A stretch of DNA of 64,000 nucleotides, taken from assembly GCF_900103125.1 (NCBI RefSeq), contig NZ_FNJV01000007.1, positions 1 to 64,000 of the forward strand, in the 5' to 3' direction. Every line of letters starts with the position of its first letter. Positions within the stretch are counted from its first letter, which is position 1. The notes below the pieces were generated by a model. The model made no database searches. It saw nothing but the letters and a program-made list of their open reading frames with translations, and was not told the origin of the DNA. This DNA is from Mucilaginibacter sp. OK268 (GTDB lineage Bacteria > Bacteroidota > Bacteroidia > Sphingobacteriales > Sphingobacteriaceae). Positions 51,555 to 61,058 of the stretch are shown one piece after another. A program made the translations under genes and the position numbers.

Positions 51555-53891
51555 CTATTTATTTGCCGGTGGCGTACCTTCCGGATTTTCAGGTGTAGTG
51601 GTTGGTGCTGCCGGTGTAGGTAATACGTGCGTTGTATCAATAGGGTTGCTTGTACTGTCAACTGTCGCTGTATCGGTCACTATTCTTGGCGACGGACAAT
51701 TATATTCCTTGGTGATTTTTACCCATGGTTTCGGGAACGACCCGTAAGTATATCCCGATTTTGGATCGGCATAAACTTTCTCCATAAAGCGGCCAAAAAT
51801 GGGCAGGGCCGTGTGCGATCCTTCGCCGGTTTCGGAGGTGGTGAAGTGTACGCTGCGATCATCAGCGCCAACCCATATACCGGTTACCAGGTCTTTAGTA
51901 ATACCCATATACCAGCCATCGACATAATCTGAAGATGTACCGGTTTTGCCACCAATCTGGTTGTCTTTTTTCCACAGTCCAGGGTATTCCCATAAAGCCT
52001 GTGATGTACCTCCCGGTTCTTCCATACCACCGCGGAACATGTACAACATCAGCCATGCTGTTTCCGGACTGATCACCTGTTCCTGTTTTAAGGTAAACTC
52101 TTTTAATACGCTGCCGTCCTGATCTTCAATTCTGGTTACCAGTATGGGGTCTAATTTCTGGCCCTTGTTTAGGAAGGTGCTATATGCTCTTACCATTTCA
52201 AAAACCGAAACATCGTTTGAACCTAATGATACCGATGGTACCGATTTCAACGGACTTTCGATACCGCACTTATGGGCATATTCCACAATTTTATCCCAGC
52301 CTACCTTTTCGGTGAGTTGCGCGGTAATGGAGTTTACAGATTTACCCATGGCCCAGCGTAATGACATTTCGCGGTACGAGAAATTAAAGTCGGCATTGTT
52401 GGGTTGCCAAACTTCATCCTTGCCGTTATCTTTGTATTTTATGGTAACGGGTTTATCGGTGAATTTATCGCAGGGAGTAAAACCATTATCCAATGCGGTT
52501 AAATAAGCGAAAGGCTTAAAGGTTGAACCCGCCTGACGGCGTGCCTGGTTCACGTGATCGTAGTTAAAAAAGCGATGATCGATACCGCCTATCCATACTT
52601 TTATTTTACCTGTTGATGGCTCAAGGGTCATCATACCGGTATTCAGGATATGCGCATAGTATTTGATCGAGTCGATAGTCGAAAATGTAGTGTCTTTTTC
52701 GCCGTTCCAGGTAAAAACGGTCATCCGTTTTTTCTGTTTAAAATACTGCTGAATTTGAACGGTATCGCCTTTGTATTTCTTTTCCAGCAAACTGAATATG
52801 GGCAGCCGTTGTTCGTTTTTCAAGATAAAATCCTTGATCTCTACACCTTTGGAGTCGCGCCATGGGTTTTTGTTGCCCCACAGGTTGTTGAAGCGCTTTT
52901 GCAGCATCTTCATTTTTTCGGCAACGGCTTCTTCGGCATACTGCTGCAGATGCGAGTCGATGGTGGTGTATATCTTTAAACCATCCTCGTACAGGTTATA
53001 GCCATTCTCCTTACACCATTTATCCAGCCATTTTTCTACCGCGCGGCGCAGGTACGAGTCGCCATGTGAATCTTCTTCCACATAGCTCAGGTTAAGCTTG
53101 ATGGGCGATTTGAAACTGGTATCATAACCAACTTTGGTGAGGTAGCCATATTTCTGCATCTGGCTTAAAACCGTATTACGGCGCTCCAAAGCACGATCTG
53201 GATTTTTAATAGGATTGTAGCTCGAGGTAGCCTTGAGCATGCCAATAAGCAATGCCGCTTCTGCCGGCGTAACCTTATCCGGTGTTTTATTAAAATATTT
53301 TAATGAGGCGGTTTTAATGCCGAAGGAGTTGTTACCAAAAGGTACCGTGTTTAAATACAGCGTAAGTATTTGCTCCTTGTTATAAACATGCTCAATTTTA
53401 AAAGCGGTAAGCCACTCCTTACACTTGTAAACGATGGTACGAATCACCGGGATATGTTTAATAAAGCCCTGCGATTTGCGTTTACGGGTTTCGAACAGGT
53501 TTTTGGCCAGCTGTTGTGTAATAGTACTGCCCCCGCGGCGTTCGCCTTTGGCAGTGGATAGCATACTGGTAAAAAACGAGTAGAAATCAACACCGTTATG
53601 CTTGTAAAAGCGGACGTCTTCGGTTGATATAAGGGCGTTGATGAGGTTGGGAGAGATGTTTTTTAGCTCGACAGGGGAGCGATTCTCTTTATAGTACTGG
53701 CCAATCAGCTTACCATCGGCTGTATATACCTCAGAACCAACAGACATTACTGGGTTTTTAATATCCTGCATGTCAGGTGAGTAACCTGAAAGCCAGAGGA
53801 AATTGAGTTCGATACAACAAAAAAAGATGATGACGAAGTAAATAAATATGGCGAAATATCTAAGAAATCGGTTTCGTATACGTCGGAACAT
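51555..53891 (-). CDS. Penicillin-binding protein 1A (bifunctional)
   Basis: A 778-residue class A PBP with an N-terminal membrane anchor (about 10-35). The glycosyltransferase GT51 domain has the catalytic Glu in STEDVRFYKHNG (E91) and GGSTITQQLAKNL. The transpeptidase domain has SxxK in AGSTFKPF, SxN in GKSVNSITAQL and KTG in GGKTGTSSDYVDG. It polymerises and crosslinks peptidoglycan at the outer face of the inner membrane. A Pro/Thr-rich tail follows. No close operon partner. Confidence 0.95.
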   Translation of the reverse strand: MFRRIRNRFLRYFAIFIYFVIIFFCCIELNFLWLSGYSPDMQDIKNPVMSVGSEVYTADGKLIGQYYKENRSPVELKNISPNLINALISTEDVRFYKHNGVDFYSFFTSMLSTAKGERRGGSTITQQLAKNLFETRKRKSQGFIKHIPVIRTIVYKCKEWLTAFKIEHVYNKEQILTLYLNTVPFGNNSFGIKTASLKYFNKTPDKVTPAEAALLIGMLKATSSYNPIKNPDRALERRNTVLSQMQKYGYLTKVGYDTSFKSPIKLNLSYVEEDSHGDSYLRRAVEKWLDKWCKENGYNLYEDGLKIYTTIDSHLQQYAEEAVAEKMKMLQKRFNNLWGNKNPWRDSKGVEIKDFILKNEQRLPIFSLLEKKYKGDTVQIQQYFKQKKRMTVFTWNGEKDTTFSTIDSIKYYAHILNTGMMTLEPSTGKIKVWIGGIDHRFFNYDHVNQARRQAGSTFKPFAYLTALDNGFTPCDKFTDKPVTIKYKDNGKDEVWQPNNADFNFSYREMSLRWAMGKSVNSITAQLTEKVGWDKIVEYAHKCGIESPLKSVPSVSLGSNDVSVFEMVRAYSTFLNKGQKLDPILVTRIEDQDGSVLKEFTLKQEQVISPETAWLMLYMFRGGMEEPGGTSQALWEYPGLWKKDNQIGGKTGTSSDYVDGWYMGITKDLVTGIWVGADDRSVHFTTSETGEGSHTALPIFGRFMEKVYADPKSGYTYGSFPKPWVKITKEYNCPSPRIVTDTATVDSTSNPIDTTHVLPTPAAPTTTPENPEGTPPANK

Positions 53892-54169
53892 TGGGTAAAG
53901 ATGTAAAATAATGACACTAAATCATAGTATCAAACAAATATTAATATATACAGTTTACATAAAAGTTACAGTATACCCGTCACCAACCTGTTTGCAAGCA
54001 TAAGGCATTAAATTATCAGTACCTTAAAACCTTTTTACTATAGGTTGGGTCAAATCGAATTGGCCCTTTGGGTGTGGATATTTATAAATTTAAACAAACA
54101 GCATCATTATCAACGCAATTTTAACATCTAAATTTTAAGTTGACAAAACTGTAAAGCAATTTTTTTGAT

Positions 54170-55048
54170 ATGAGTAACATAATTAACAAGTTTAAGATTG
54201 ATAATGGTAAAGGGTTTTCGCTTAAGGATCATGATGCGGCCTATGCCGATGGTTTTGAGAAGGATGATGCCCAGGAAGTGCTCACCGCACTGATAGAAGA
54301 AACATTCGACCTGCAAACCGAGCTTTATGCTGCCAATAAATATGCGCTACTGATCATTTTTCAAGCGATGGACGCGGCTGGTAAAGATAGCGCCATAGCA
54401 CATACACTATCGGGTTTAAATCCGCAGGGCTGCCAGGTGTATAGTTTTAAACAACCCAGCACTGAGGATTATGAACACGATTTTTTATGGCGGCATTACA
54501 GATCGCTTCCCGAGCGCGGGCGTATCGGTATCCATAACCGCTCGCATTATGAAAATGTGCTGGTTACCAAAGTGCACCCGGAACTGGTATTAAAAGAGCA
54601 CTTGCCCGGCATAGATAGTGTGAAAGACATCGACTCCAAATTTTGGAACGAGCGTTATAAAAGCATCCGTGCGTTTGAAGAGCACCTTACTGCTAACGGG
54701 ACAGTAATTATTAAGTTTTTTCTGCACGTGTCTAAAGACGAGCAAAAAGAACGTTTTTTGGAGCGAATAGACGACCCGAAAAAGAACTGGAAATTTTCCC
54801 TGGCTGATATTGAAGAACGTAAACATTGGGACGAATATATGAAAGCCTATGAAAAGGCTATCCGGGAGACAGCCACCAAGGATTGCCCCTGGTATGTGAT
54901 ACCCGCCGATAAAAAATGGTTTACCAGGATTGCCATTTCAACCGTTATACTTCAAACCATTAGCGACCTGAAACTTAAATACCCCGTACTGACCAAAGAA
55001 GAAAAAGGTAGGCTGGATGATGCGAAAAATATATTGGAAAAGGAGTGA
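54170..55048 (+). CDS. PPK2-family polyphosphate kinase
   Basis: A 292-residue P-loop kinase that uses polyphosphate to phosphorylate nucleotides (AMP/ADP to ADP/ATP, class uncertain). Walker A-like FQAMDAAGKDSAIAHTL (D68, K72), then YSFKQPSTEDYEHDFLWRHYRSLPERGRIGIHNRSHYENVLV, with the R-x-x-P and ERG lid residues, and the Walker B FHVSKDEQKERF region. Length typical. It is divergent from PBP1A with 280 bp between. Confidence 0.94.
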   Translation: MSNIINKFKIDNGKGFSLKDHDAAYADGFEKDDAQEVLTALIEETFDLQTELYAANKYALLIIFQAMDAAGKDSAIAHTLSGLNPQGCQVYSFKQPSTEDYEHDFLWRHYRSLPERGRIGIHNRSHYENVLVTKVHPELVLKEHLPGIDSVKDIDSKFWNERYKSIRAFEEHLTANGTVIIKFFLHVSKDEQKERFLERIDDPKKNWKFSLADIEERKHWDEYMKAYEKAIRETATKDCPWYVIPADKKWFTRIAISTVILQTISDLKLKYPVLTKEEKGRLDDAKNILEKE

Positions 55049-55070
55049 GGCATTAGTGAAGAGGGAGACC

Positions 55071-55093
55071 TACGAAGTTTTCAAAACTTCGTA
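55071..55093. repeat. 23-bp palindrome
   Basis: TACGAAGTTTT-C-AAAACTTCGTA, perfect 11-bp arms, 23 bases after the PPK2 stop. Confidence 0.7.
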
Positions 55094-55107
55094 AGTCTTA
55101 AAAAAAG

Positions 55108-55182
55108 GTGTCATGCTAAGCATCGTCGAAGCATAATGGAGGAGGCCTCTGCGCACGCCCTTCGACAAGCTCAGGGTGACAC
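55108..55182. repeat. GTGACA / AGCTTGTCGAAG dispersed repeat
   Basis: GTGTCATGCTAAGCAT then CGTCGAAGC is an imperfect reverse complement of the wording CCCTTCGACAAGCTCAGGG followed by TGACAC. It is a well-known type of dispersed repeat in many bacteria, here between PPK2 and the DUF4870 gene. Confidence 0.7.
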
Positions 55183-55199
55183 CCCTGAAATCTCTCTGA

Positions 55200-55565
55200 T
55201 TATATACTCGAGAACATAGTTTGTGCTCTTTCGCCGATAAGCGGTATAGGTTTGCTTTCGCCGTTAATGGCTCCTATAAAGCCTATTACCCATAAAATGA
55301 ATAAGCCAAGCCTGATTACCCAAAAAAGGGAATAACCAATAGTGCCTCCTCCGGAGAAAAATATAGCTGCGAAAATGGCCCCGGCAGCATAATAAATGAT
55401 CATAGAGGCAATGTGAAATAGTAGAGTTTGTCTTAACTGATAGCTTGCCTGCGCGGTTTTATTATCCTTATACATAGCGAAATAAGCGATAAGCCAACCG
55501 ATGATAAAGAAATAACTAACAATTCCGGCTGTTTTGCCGCTGTCTGTTGATGGTGAGTCGTTCAT
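55200..55565 (-). CDS. DUF4870 small membrane protein
   Basis: A 121-residue membrane protein with three hydrophobic segments (about 13-33, 48-72 and 80-103). The N-terminal GIVSYFFIIGWLIAYFAMYKDNKTAQASYQLRQTLL is the DUF4870 hallmark, including the acyl-chain-like FHIASMIIYYAAG. Function unknown (import/insertion proposals are unproven). Flanked on both sides by dispersed repeats. Confidence 0.85.
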   Translation of the reverse strand: MNDSPSTDSGKTAGIVSYFFIIGWLIAYFAMYKDNKTAQASYQLRQTLLFHIASMIIYYAAGAIFAAIFFSGGGTIGYSLFWVIRLGLFILWVIGFIGAINGESKPIPLIGERAQTMFSSI

Positions 55566-55689
55566 GGTGATAGGTTAATTAATGATTTAATAAAGCTAAC
55601 CATATTTCACTACCAAATGTTTGAATTTTTTGTTAATTATTCTACATGGTATTTTCGCGCGTTTTTGACTTATCGGAACCAAGAAAAAG

Positions 55690-55940
55690 AATCAAATGTC
55701 ATTTCGAGGAGGAACGAGGAGAAACTATCTCTTGAACGAAGTGAGAAATCTTTTACGATAGAGATGCTAATTTTGTCCCCTCAGGGTCTCCTGAAAGGGA
55801 CCTTGAGGCTAACCCAACGTAGGCACATTAAATAAAAGACGGAGTCATCCTGAACCTGTTTCAGGATCTCTCAGGACAAATTAATCACCATGTTGTATAG
55901 CTATGCATATGGGATGCCGAAATAAATTCGGCATGACGTG
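55690..55940. repeat. Repeat-rich gap after DUF4870
   Basis: No supported ORF is found in the 415 bases from 55566 to 55980. It contains GTCATTTCGAGGAGGAACGA, GTCATCCTGAACCTGTTTCA (with TCCTGA/TCAGGA pairing) and ATTCGGCATGACG, that is, partial copies of three dispersed repeat types. Confidence 0.65.
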
Positions 55941-55980
55941 AATATTGTAACACTTATAAACTCGGATATTTATCTTCTGC

Positions 55981-58581
55981 TCAATTTTCCTTCACAAAAC
56001 TGGCCTCATCAATAAAGCTGCTTTTACCATTGACCACAGCGATGGCCTTAACCGTTGTACTGGCGGAGATAGTTAAGGGTGCGCTATACAATGTTGAACC
56101 AGCGGTTGGTGCCGATCCATCGAGTGTATAATATATTTTAGCATCGGCATCCGCGCTTTTGATCTGGATACTGAAAGGCTGTTTGAATGTTTTGGATGGC
56201 GCTATAATGTAAGGATTAGCCACGATGGGATTATCGCTGATAGCGGATATGGGTTTTTCCAGATCCTGCAAAAACAGTTTGTTGGAGAGCCTGCCGGTAA
56301 ACACTTCAAACTCGCCGCCATCGGCGATGTCGCTGTAATTTAAGTACAGTTTATTGTATGATTTTTTGGCGAGACTCATGCCCTGTAAATACGTATTGGC
56401 CCTGCTCATACCCGCACCCGAATTGGTGATGGTGAGTTTTTTGCCATTCTCCAGGTAAACCGTAGCCTTATCAAACTGGGGGATTCCCACCAGGAACTGA
56501 TTTTGCCCCGGCGCTATGTTATAAATACCCAGGGAACTCATCACATACCAGGCCGACATTTGTCCGCAATCTTCATTGCCAGCCAGGCCATCCGGTTTTT
56601 CGCTGTATTCCTCGCGTAGGATACGGTCGATATAAAACTGGGTTTTATCGGGCGAATCGGTAAAGTTATACAGGTAGGCCATGTGGTGGCTCGGCTCGTT
56701 GCCATGCGCGTACTGTCCGATTAGGCCAGCCACATCAGGCGGAGCGTTACCACTCAGTTTGGAATCGGTGGTAAATAGTTCGTCCAGTTTGGCTTCAAAT
56801 GCCTGTTTGCCACCCATGCGCGTTATCAATCCATCAACATCCTGTGGTACCAGGAAGGAGTATTGCCAGGAGTTGCCTTCGGTATAATTGCGGTTGATAT
56901 CGGTAGGGTTAAAAGGGGCGAACCAACCGCCGTTGACCCGGGCCTGCATAAAACCGTTCTGGTTATTATATACGTTTTTCCAGTATTGGGCACGTTGGAT
57001 GTAGTTGGTATAATCCTGTGGCTTATCCAGCATTTTAGCCATTTGGGCAATGCACCAATCGTCATAAGCATACTCCAGCGTTTTCGAAACAGATTCCTTT
57101 TGCGCGTCGGCTTGTACAGCACCATTTCTACGGTAATTATCCAAACCAAATTGATCGCGGTTTACTGCGGCTTTCATGGCGGTAAAGGCTTCGGCAGCAT
57201 CAAAATCACGGATGCCTTTGGCATAAGCGTCCACAATAACCGGGATAGAATGATTGCCGATCATGCAATAAGTTTCGGAACTGGCGAGTGGCCATATAGG
57301 CAATAAACCACCTTGCTCGTACATCGCCAGGAAAGTTTTGATAAAATCGCGCGTCCGTTTCCTGTCGATCAGTGTTAACAAAGGATTTTCGGCGCGGAAG
57401 GTATCCCATAAAGAAAACACGGTGTAGTAATTAAAACCCTGCGCGGTATGTACTTTTTGATCAAGCCCCAGGTATTGCCCATCCACATCATTATAAATGT
57501 TTGGCGCAAGCATGGCATGATACAGGGCAGTATAGAAAATGGTTTGTTTGATGTGGGAATAGTCGGGCACTACCGGTCGTTTCTCTTTGGGCACGCGACC
57601 ATTGCCGCCGCTTGCCCTGAGTTCTGTTTGGGCGGCTTGTGTGGCCTGGGCAACAGTAGGAGCGCCGCCTTCTACCTGGATCTTGTTCAGTTCGGTATTC
57701 CAGGAAGCTCTTGCCGCTTTTTGAATCTTTTTAAAGTCGAAATCGGGTACTTCGGCATCCAGGTTTTTTAAGGCACCCTCGGCGCTCACCGTGGATATGC
57801 CTACTTTGGAGATCAGCTCGCCGGGATTATCAAATTGCAAATACATTTTGATATTTTTGCCTTCTGCCTTTTTCTGGCCTTCCTGTAGTTGATCGTTACT
57901 GGCTATGCCATAAGTTTTAAAGGGTTTGGAGAATTTGGCATAGAAATAAACCCGCTGACCTTTGGCCCATGACCTGGATTCGCGATAACCACGGACTTCA
58001 TGATCGTTCACTACCTCTATCCAGGAGTCGATCACGATATCGCGGTGCTGCAGATCAATGATGATATTGGCCTTCGGTGTGCTGGGGTAATTGTAGCGGT
58101 GTACGCCGACACGGGTAGTTGCAGTAAGCTCCACACCGATATTATACTTATCCAACAGGGTTTTATAATAGCCCGGTGTGGCCAGCTCATTTTTCTTTTT
58201 AAAGCCCGAGCGGTAATCCGTGTTTTTAAACTGCGGATCGCCGGTGGTAGGCATAAATAATACGTCGCAATAATCGGCAATACCGGTACCGCTCAAATGC
58301 GTATGCGAAAAGCCATAAACCACCGTATCTGTAAAGTGGTAGCCCGAACAGCCATCCCAACCGGTTAAACGCGTATCCGGACTCAATTGCACCATACCAA
58401 AAGGCAACACAGCGCCGGGATAAGTATGTCCATGTCCGCCAGTGCCGATAAAAGGATCAACCAGTTGCGCGTAATCCTTCTCTTTTTTCTTTTCCGCCTT
58501 TTGGGCTAACGCCACAGACGTTGTGGCAAATAATAGAGTAAATGCTAAAGTATTACGGAGCACAAATTTTATAGCGGGCAT
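55981..58581 (-). CDS. GH92 alpha-mannosidase, secreted
   Basis: An 866-residue secreted glycosidase of family GH92 (calcium-dependent exo-alpha-mannosidases acting on N-glycans or mannan). Signal peptide 1-26. The N-terminal beta domain includes LSPDTRLTGWDGCSGYHFTD and FSHTHLSGTGIADYCDV; the helical barrel has YTVFSLWDTFRAENPLL, TEGNSWQYSFLVPQDV and GLAGNEDCGQMSAWYVMSSLG. The C-terminal 70 residues (DADAKIYYTLDGSAPTAG) are a chitobiase C-terminal-type domain, shared in type with the GH20 enzyme at 4077. It stands alone, without SusC/D. Confidence 0.94.
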   Translation of the reverse strand: MPAIKFVLRNTLAFTLLFATTSVALAQKAEKKKEKDYAQLVDPFIGTGGHGHTYPGAVLPFGMVQLSPDTRLTGWDGCSGYHFTDTVVYGFSHTHLSGTGIADYCDVLFMPTTGDPQFKNTDYRSGFKKKNELATPGYYKTLLDKYNIGVELTATTRVGVHRYNYPSTPKANIIIDLQHRDIVIDSWIEVVNDHEVRGYRESRSWAKGQRVYFYAKFSKPFKTYGIASNDQLQEGQKKAEGKNIKMYLQFDNPGELISKVGISTVSAEGALKNLDAEVPDFDFKKIQKAARASWNTELNKIQVEGGAPTVAQATQAAQTELRASGGNGRVPKEKRPVVPDYSHIKQTIFYTALYHAMLAPNIYNDVDGQYLGLDQKVHTAQGFNYYTVFSLWDTFRAENPLLTLIDRKRTRDFIKTFLAMYEQGGLLPIWPLASSETYCMIGNHSIPVIVDAYAKGIRDFDAAEAFTAMKAAVNRDQFGLDNYRRNGAVQADAQKESVSKTLEYAYDDWCIAQMAKMLDKPQDYTNYIQRAQYWKNVYNNQNGFMQARVNGGWFAPFNPTDINRNYTEGNSWQYSFLVPQDVDGLITRMGGKQAFEAKLDELFTTDSKLSGNAPPDVAGLIGQYAHGNEPSHHMAYLYNFTDSPDKTQFYIDRILREEYSEKPDGLAGNEDCGQMSAWYVMSSLGIYNIAPGQNQFLVGIPQFDKATVYLENGKKLTITNSGAGMSRANTYLQGMSLAKKSYNKLYLNYSDIADGGEFEVFTGRLSNKLFLQDLEKPISAISDNPIVANPYIIAPSKTFKQPFSIQIKSADADAKIYYTLDGSAPTAGSTLYSAPLTISASTTVKAIAVVNGKSSFIDEASFVKEN

Positions 58582-58729
58582 ACAGGTAAATGCTGTTTAT
58601 TATATCACGCAAATTAAAACTTAAATGTTACAATTGATAAAAAAATGCAGACGTTGGGGCAGGGGAGATGCGTAACAAGATTGTCGCAGATGACTCACTC
58701 GATCATCGCTATGCTCGACCACCCTCTTT

Positions 58730-58765
58730 CCGCGCGTCATTGCGAGGGACGAGGACAACCGACCG
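58730..58765. repeat. CATTGCGAGG repeat fragment
   Basis: GCGTCATTGCGAGGGACGAGG, another member of the family seen at 138-198 and 10999-11106, at the left of the 860-base gene-free gap between GH92 and the MBL hydrolase. Confidence 0.65.
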
Positions 58766-58839
58766 GAGGGAGCTCATTAATACCAATAAGAACAAAAACA
58801 ACATTAATAATCCCCTTTATACAGGGCGAATAGATATGT

Positions 58840-59093
58840 CGTAGAGCGCTCAATTGCCGCTAAGGCTGTTACTTTGTCTTGATACAAAGTAACCAAAAAT
58901 CAAGTCACCAGAAATGCTTCTTTGCCGCACAAGGCCTTTGCCCTGCAAATCAAACAGAACCACGGGCTGCTAAACCTCGCCGCTACTTCGTTCGCACTAC
59001 CCCCACGCTTCGGCGAGGTTTGCTAATGCCCCTGCAACCACACAGGCTAACATGTTCTGCCTGCTTTCGCCCGAAGCTTATCTGCTGACGGGG
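58840..59093 (+). repeat. Dispersed ~255-bp structured element, copy 2
   Basis: It runs from GTAGAGCGCTCAATTGCCG to TCTGCTGACGG and matches the minus strand at 3685-3940. The internal stem CTCGCCG (58976-58982) / CGGCGAG (59011-59017) differs from copy 1 at five of seven pairs, all compensated. Here the stem extends to 11 bp (AAACCTCGCCG / CGGCGAGGTTT). The hairpin TTACTTTGT-CTTGAT-ACAAAGTAA and the loop TTCGTTCGCAC are the same. A short ORF within it is not believed. Confidence 0.85.
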
Positions 59094-59169
59094 AAGAAAA
59101 ATTGCATTGTGTAACTTCTGCCGTCGCTCGGCTCCAGTCGAGTGACCGCTATTACCCGGCCTCCGGCCG

Positions 59170-59420
59170 ATGGCAATCGCATACTATAAAGAGCGGCTCT
59201 GTAAGTAGGGGATTGCTTCGTGCCTCGCAATGACGCGTGGTGAGAAATGTGTTTTATCCCTTCTTTCCGCCGCAGGCGAAGAAGAGGGGATCCAGCGAAG
59301 CGCAGATCGGGTGAGTCGTTTCTGCGATACGGAAAGTCGTGATTCAATACTTCCCTCCCTACACCCTCCCGCTGGGAGGGAATCGCACAAAGCCAGCATT
59401 TTGAATATTAAGCTGTTTTT
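59170..59420. repeat. Repeat-rich gap, right part
   Basis: Contains GGGATTGCTTCGTGCCTCGC then AATGACG (family of 10999-11106), a TTCTTTCCGCC-GCAGGCGAAGAA hairpin and TTCCCTCCCTACACC then CTCCCGCTGGGAGGGAA. No supported gene between 58582 and 59442. Confidence 0.6.
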
Positions 59421-59442
59421 TTGTCTTGATACCTGATACGAG

Positions 59443-60273
59443 CTACTTGATACTACCAAAGCCAAATCCCATATTCAGCTGTCCGGCAAATGAGGGTGCT
59501 TTATCTGTTTCACCGATATGGTAAATCGGAGTTTCTTCAAATCGCGAAGCTACAACTACATGGATACCGTCTGCACAGGCGGTAAACAGATCTTCGACCA
59601 GTTTGGGGTTGTTATTATTATGCGATAGGTGGGAAAGCAGCAAATGGGTCATGTGTGCGGGCCTGTGCGTAGTGAATAATGCCAGCGCCTGTTTGTTTGA
59701 CAGGTGCCCCTTGCCGCCACGGATACGTCGTTTAAGATGATAGGGGTAACCACCGTTATCGAGCATATCGTCATCATAATTGGCTTCTAAAAAAGCGGCA
59801 TGGCACTGGCTAAAATAGCGGATAAGCCTGTCACACACCACGCCGATATCTGTAAATATACCTACGTTGATATCGCGGCAGCTTACAAAAAAGCTATGCG
59901 GCTCGGTGGCGTCATGTTCTTTAGGGAATGAGGTAACCTGCAGTTCGCCAATGTTTACGGTTTCAAACTCTCGTAAATGGTGCACCAGTTGCGCATCCAC
60001 ACTGTTACCTAAATGTAATAAGGTGCCTGGTGTAATATATACAGGCAGATTAAACTTTTTAGCCAGTACCGGTATGCCGCGGATATGGTCTGAATGCTCA
60101 TGTGATACAAATATGGCTTTTACCTTTTGCATGGATAAGCCCAGCCGGGCCATGCGTTTTTCTGTTTCGCGGCATGATATGCCGGCATCAACCAATATAG
60201 CCTCCCGCTCGTTCCCTACGTAATAGCAATTGCCGTTACTGCCCGAATTTAGTGATGTGATGAATAATGACAT
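59443..60273 (-). CDS. MBL-fold metal-dependent hydrolase (YycJ-like)
   Basis: A 276-residue metallo-beta-lactamase-fold hydrolase of the WalJ/YycJ group, cytoplasmic. The metal motif is HEHSDH (H58, H60, D62, H63), and later metal ligands include EANYDDDML and LSHLSHNNN. YycJ proteins have 5'-exonuclease activity linked to DNA mismatch or cell-wall checks in some bacteria; the role here is not proven. It ends next to the repeat-rich gap. Confidence 0.92.
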   Translation of the reverse strand: MSLFITSLNSGSNGNCYYVGNEREAILVDAGISCRETEKRMARLGLSMQKVKAIFVSHEHSDHIRGIPVLAKKFNLPVYITPGTLLHLGNSVDAQLVHHLREFETVNIGELQVTSFPKEHDATEPHSFFVSCRDINVGIFTDIGVVCDRLIRYFSQCHAAFLEANYDDDMLDNGGYPYHLKRRIRGGKGHLSNKQALALFTTHRPAHMTHLLLSHLSHNNNNPKLVEDLFTACADGIHVVVASRFEETPIYHIGETDKAPSFAGQLNMGFGFGSIK

Positions 60274-60382
60274 GTAAATACAAAGTAACGGATTTAAGCT
60301 AAATTTTATCTTTACTTAACGTGCAGTGTTTAAAAATAATCACTAAAATTTCGCGGCTATAAAAAGCTGCTTATATTTAGCC

Positions 60383-61042
60383 ATGGATTCACCCCAAACT
60401 TTACCGGTACTTGATGCTACAGAGCTGCGTGTATTAGGCTCGTTGATGGAAAAAAGCAAAACCACGCCCGATTATTATCCCATGACCCTTAATGGCTTAA
60501 CCGCTGCATGTAATCAAAAAACATCGCGCAAGCCGGTTGTGAATTATGATGAAGGCACGGTTACCGAAGCTTTAAATACCCTCAAAAGACGCGGCCTGAT
60601 CTCTACCGTTACCGGCGGCTCCATCCGTAATATAAAATATAAACATAATTTTGCTATCGTATTCCCAGTGATACCGGCCGAAGTAGCTCTGCTTTGCCTG
60701 CTGATATTGCGTGGCCCGCAAACACCAGGCGAACTGAATACCAACTCGGGCAGGTTATATGAGTTTGAAACGATAGAGGAAGTACAGGAAATGCTCGAAA
60801 AACTGGCCGACCCGGCTTTGCCTTATGTGGTACAGTTACCCAAGCGCCCGGGACAAAAAGAAGTTCGGTATGCTCATCTTTTAAGTGGTACACCGGATAT
60901 TAATGACTATGATGACGTCGAAGAAACAGGCTCTCGCACAACCGGTGGATTGGAAGTCCGTGTAAGCCAGTTAGAGCAGGAACTTGCTGAGGTAAAAGAG
61001 AAACTGGTTAAATTGATGCAGGAATTAGGGGTAGGGGAATAA
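60383..61042 (+). CDS. yceH: YceH family (DUF480) protein
   Basis: A 219-residue member of the DUF480/YceH family: LDATELRVLGSLMEKSKTTPDYYPMTLNGLTAACNQKTSRKPV, a winged-helix-type pattern, and AEVALLCLLILRGPQTPGELNTNSGRLYEF. A coiled-coil tail (VSQLEQELAEVKEKLVKLMQ) ends the chain. Unknown function. A TATATTTAG stretch lies a few bases upstream, so the mRNA may have a very short leader. The next gene starts 16 bp downstream. Confidence 0.93.
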   Translation: MDSPQTLPVLDATELRVLGSLMEKSKTTPDYYPMTLNGLTAACNQKTSRKPVVNYDEGTVTEALNTLKRRGLISTVTGGSIRNIKYKHNFAIVFPVIPAEVALLCLLILRGPQTPGELNTNSGRLYEFETIEEVQEMLEKLADPALPYVVQLPKRPGQKEVRYAHLLSGTPDINDYDDVEETGSRTTGGLEVRVSQLEQELAEVKEKLVKLMQELGVGE

Positions 61043-61058
61043 ATTGATTCCGACGATA

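Noticed and set aside
56863..57306. 147-residue ORF antisense to GH92
   Set aside because: Lies wholly inside conserved GH92 sequence on the other strand.
58879..59088. 69-residue plus-strand ORF MIQSNQKSSHQ...
   Set aside because: Same repeat in its second copy; no conserved protein sequence beyond the repeat's shared DNA.
59184..59465. 93-residue ORF in the repeat-rich gap
   Set aside because: Its sequence is made from dispersed repeats (Arg/Ser rich) and overlaps the MBL gene end.
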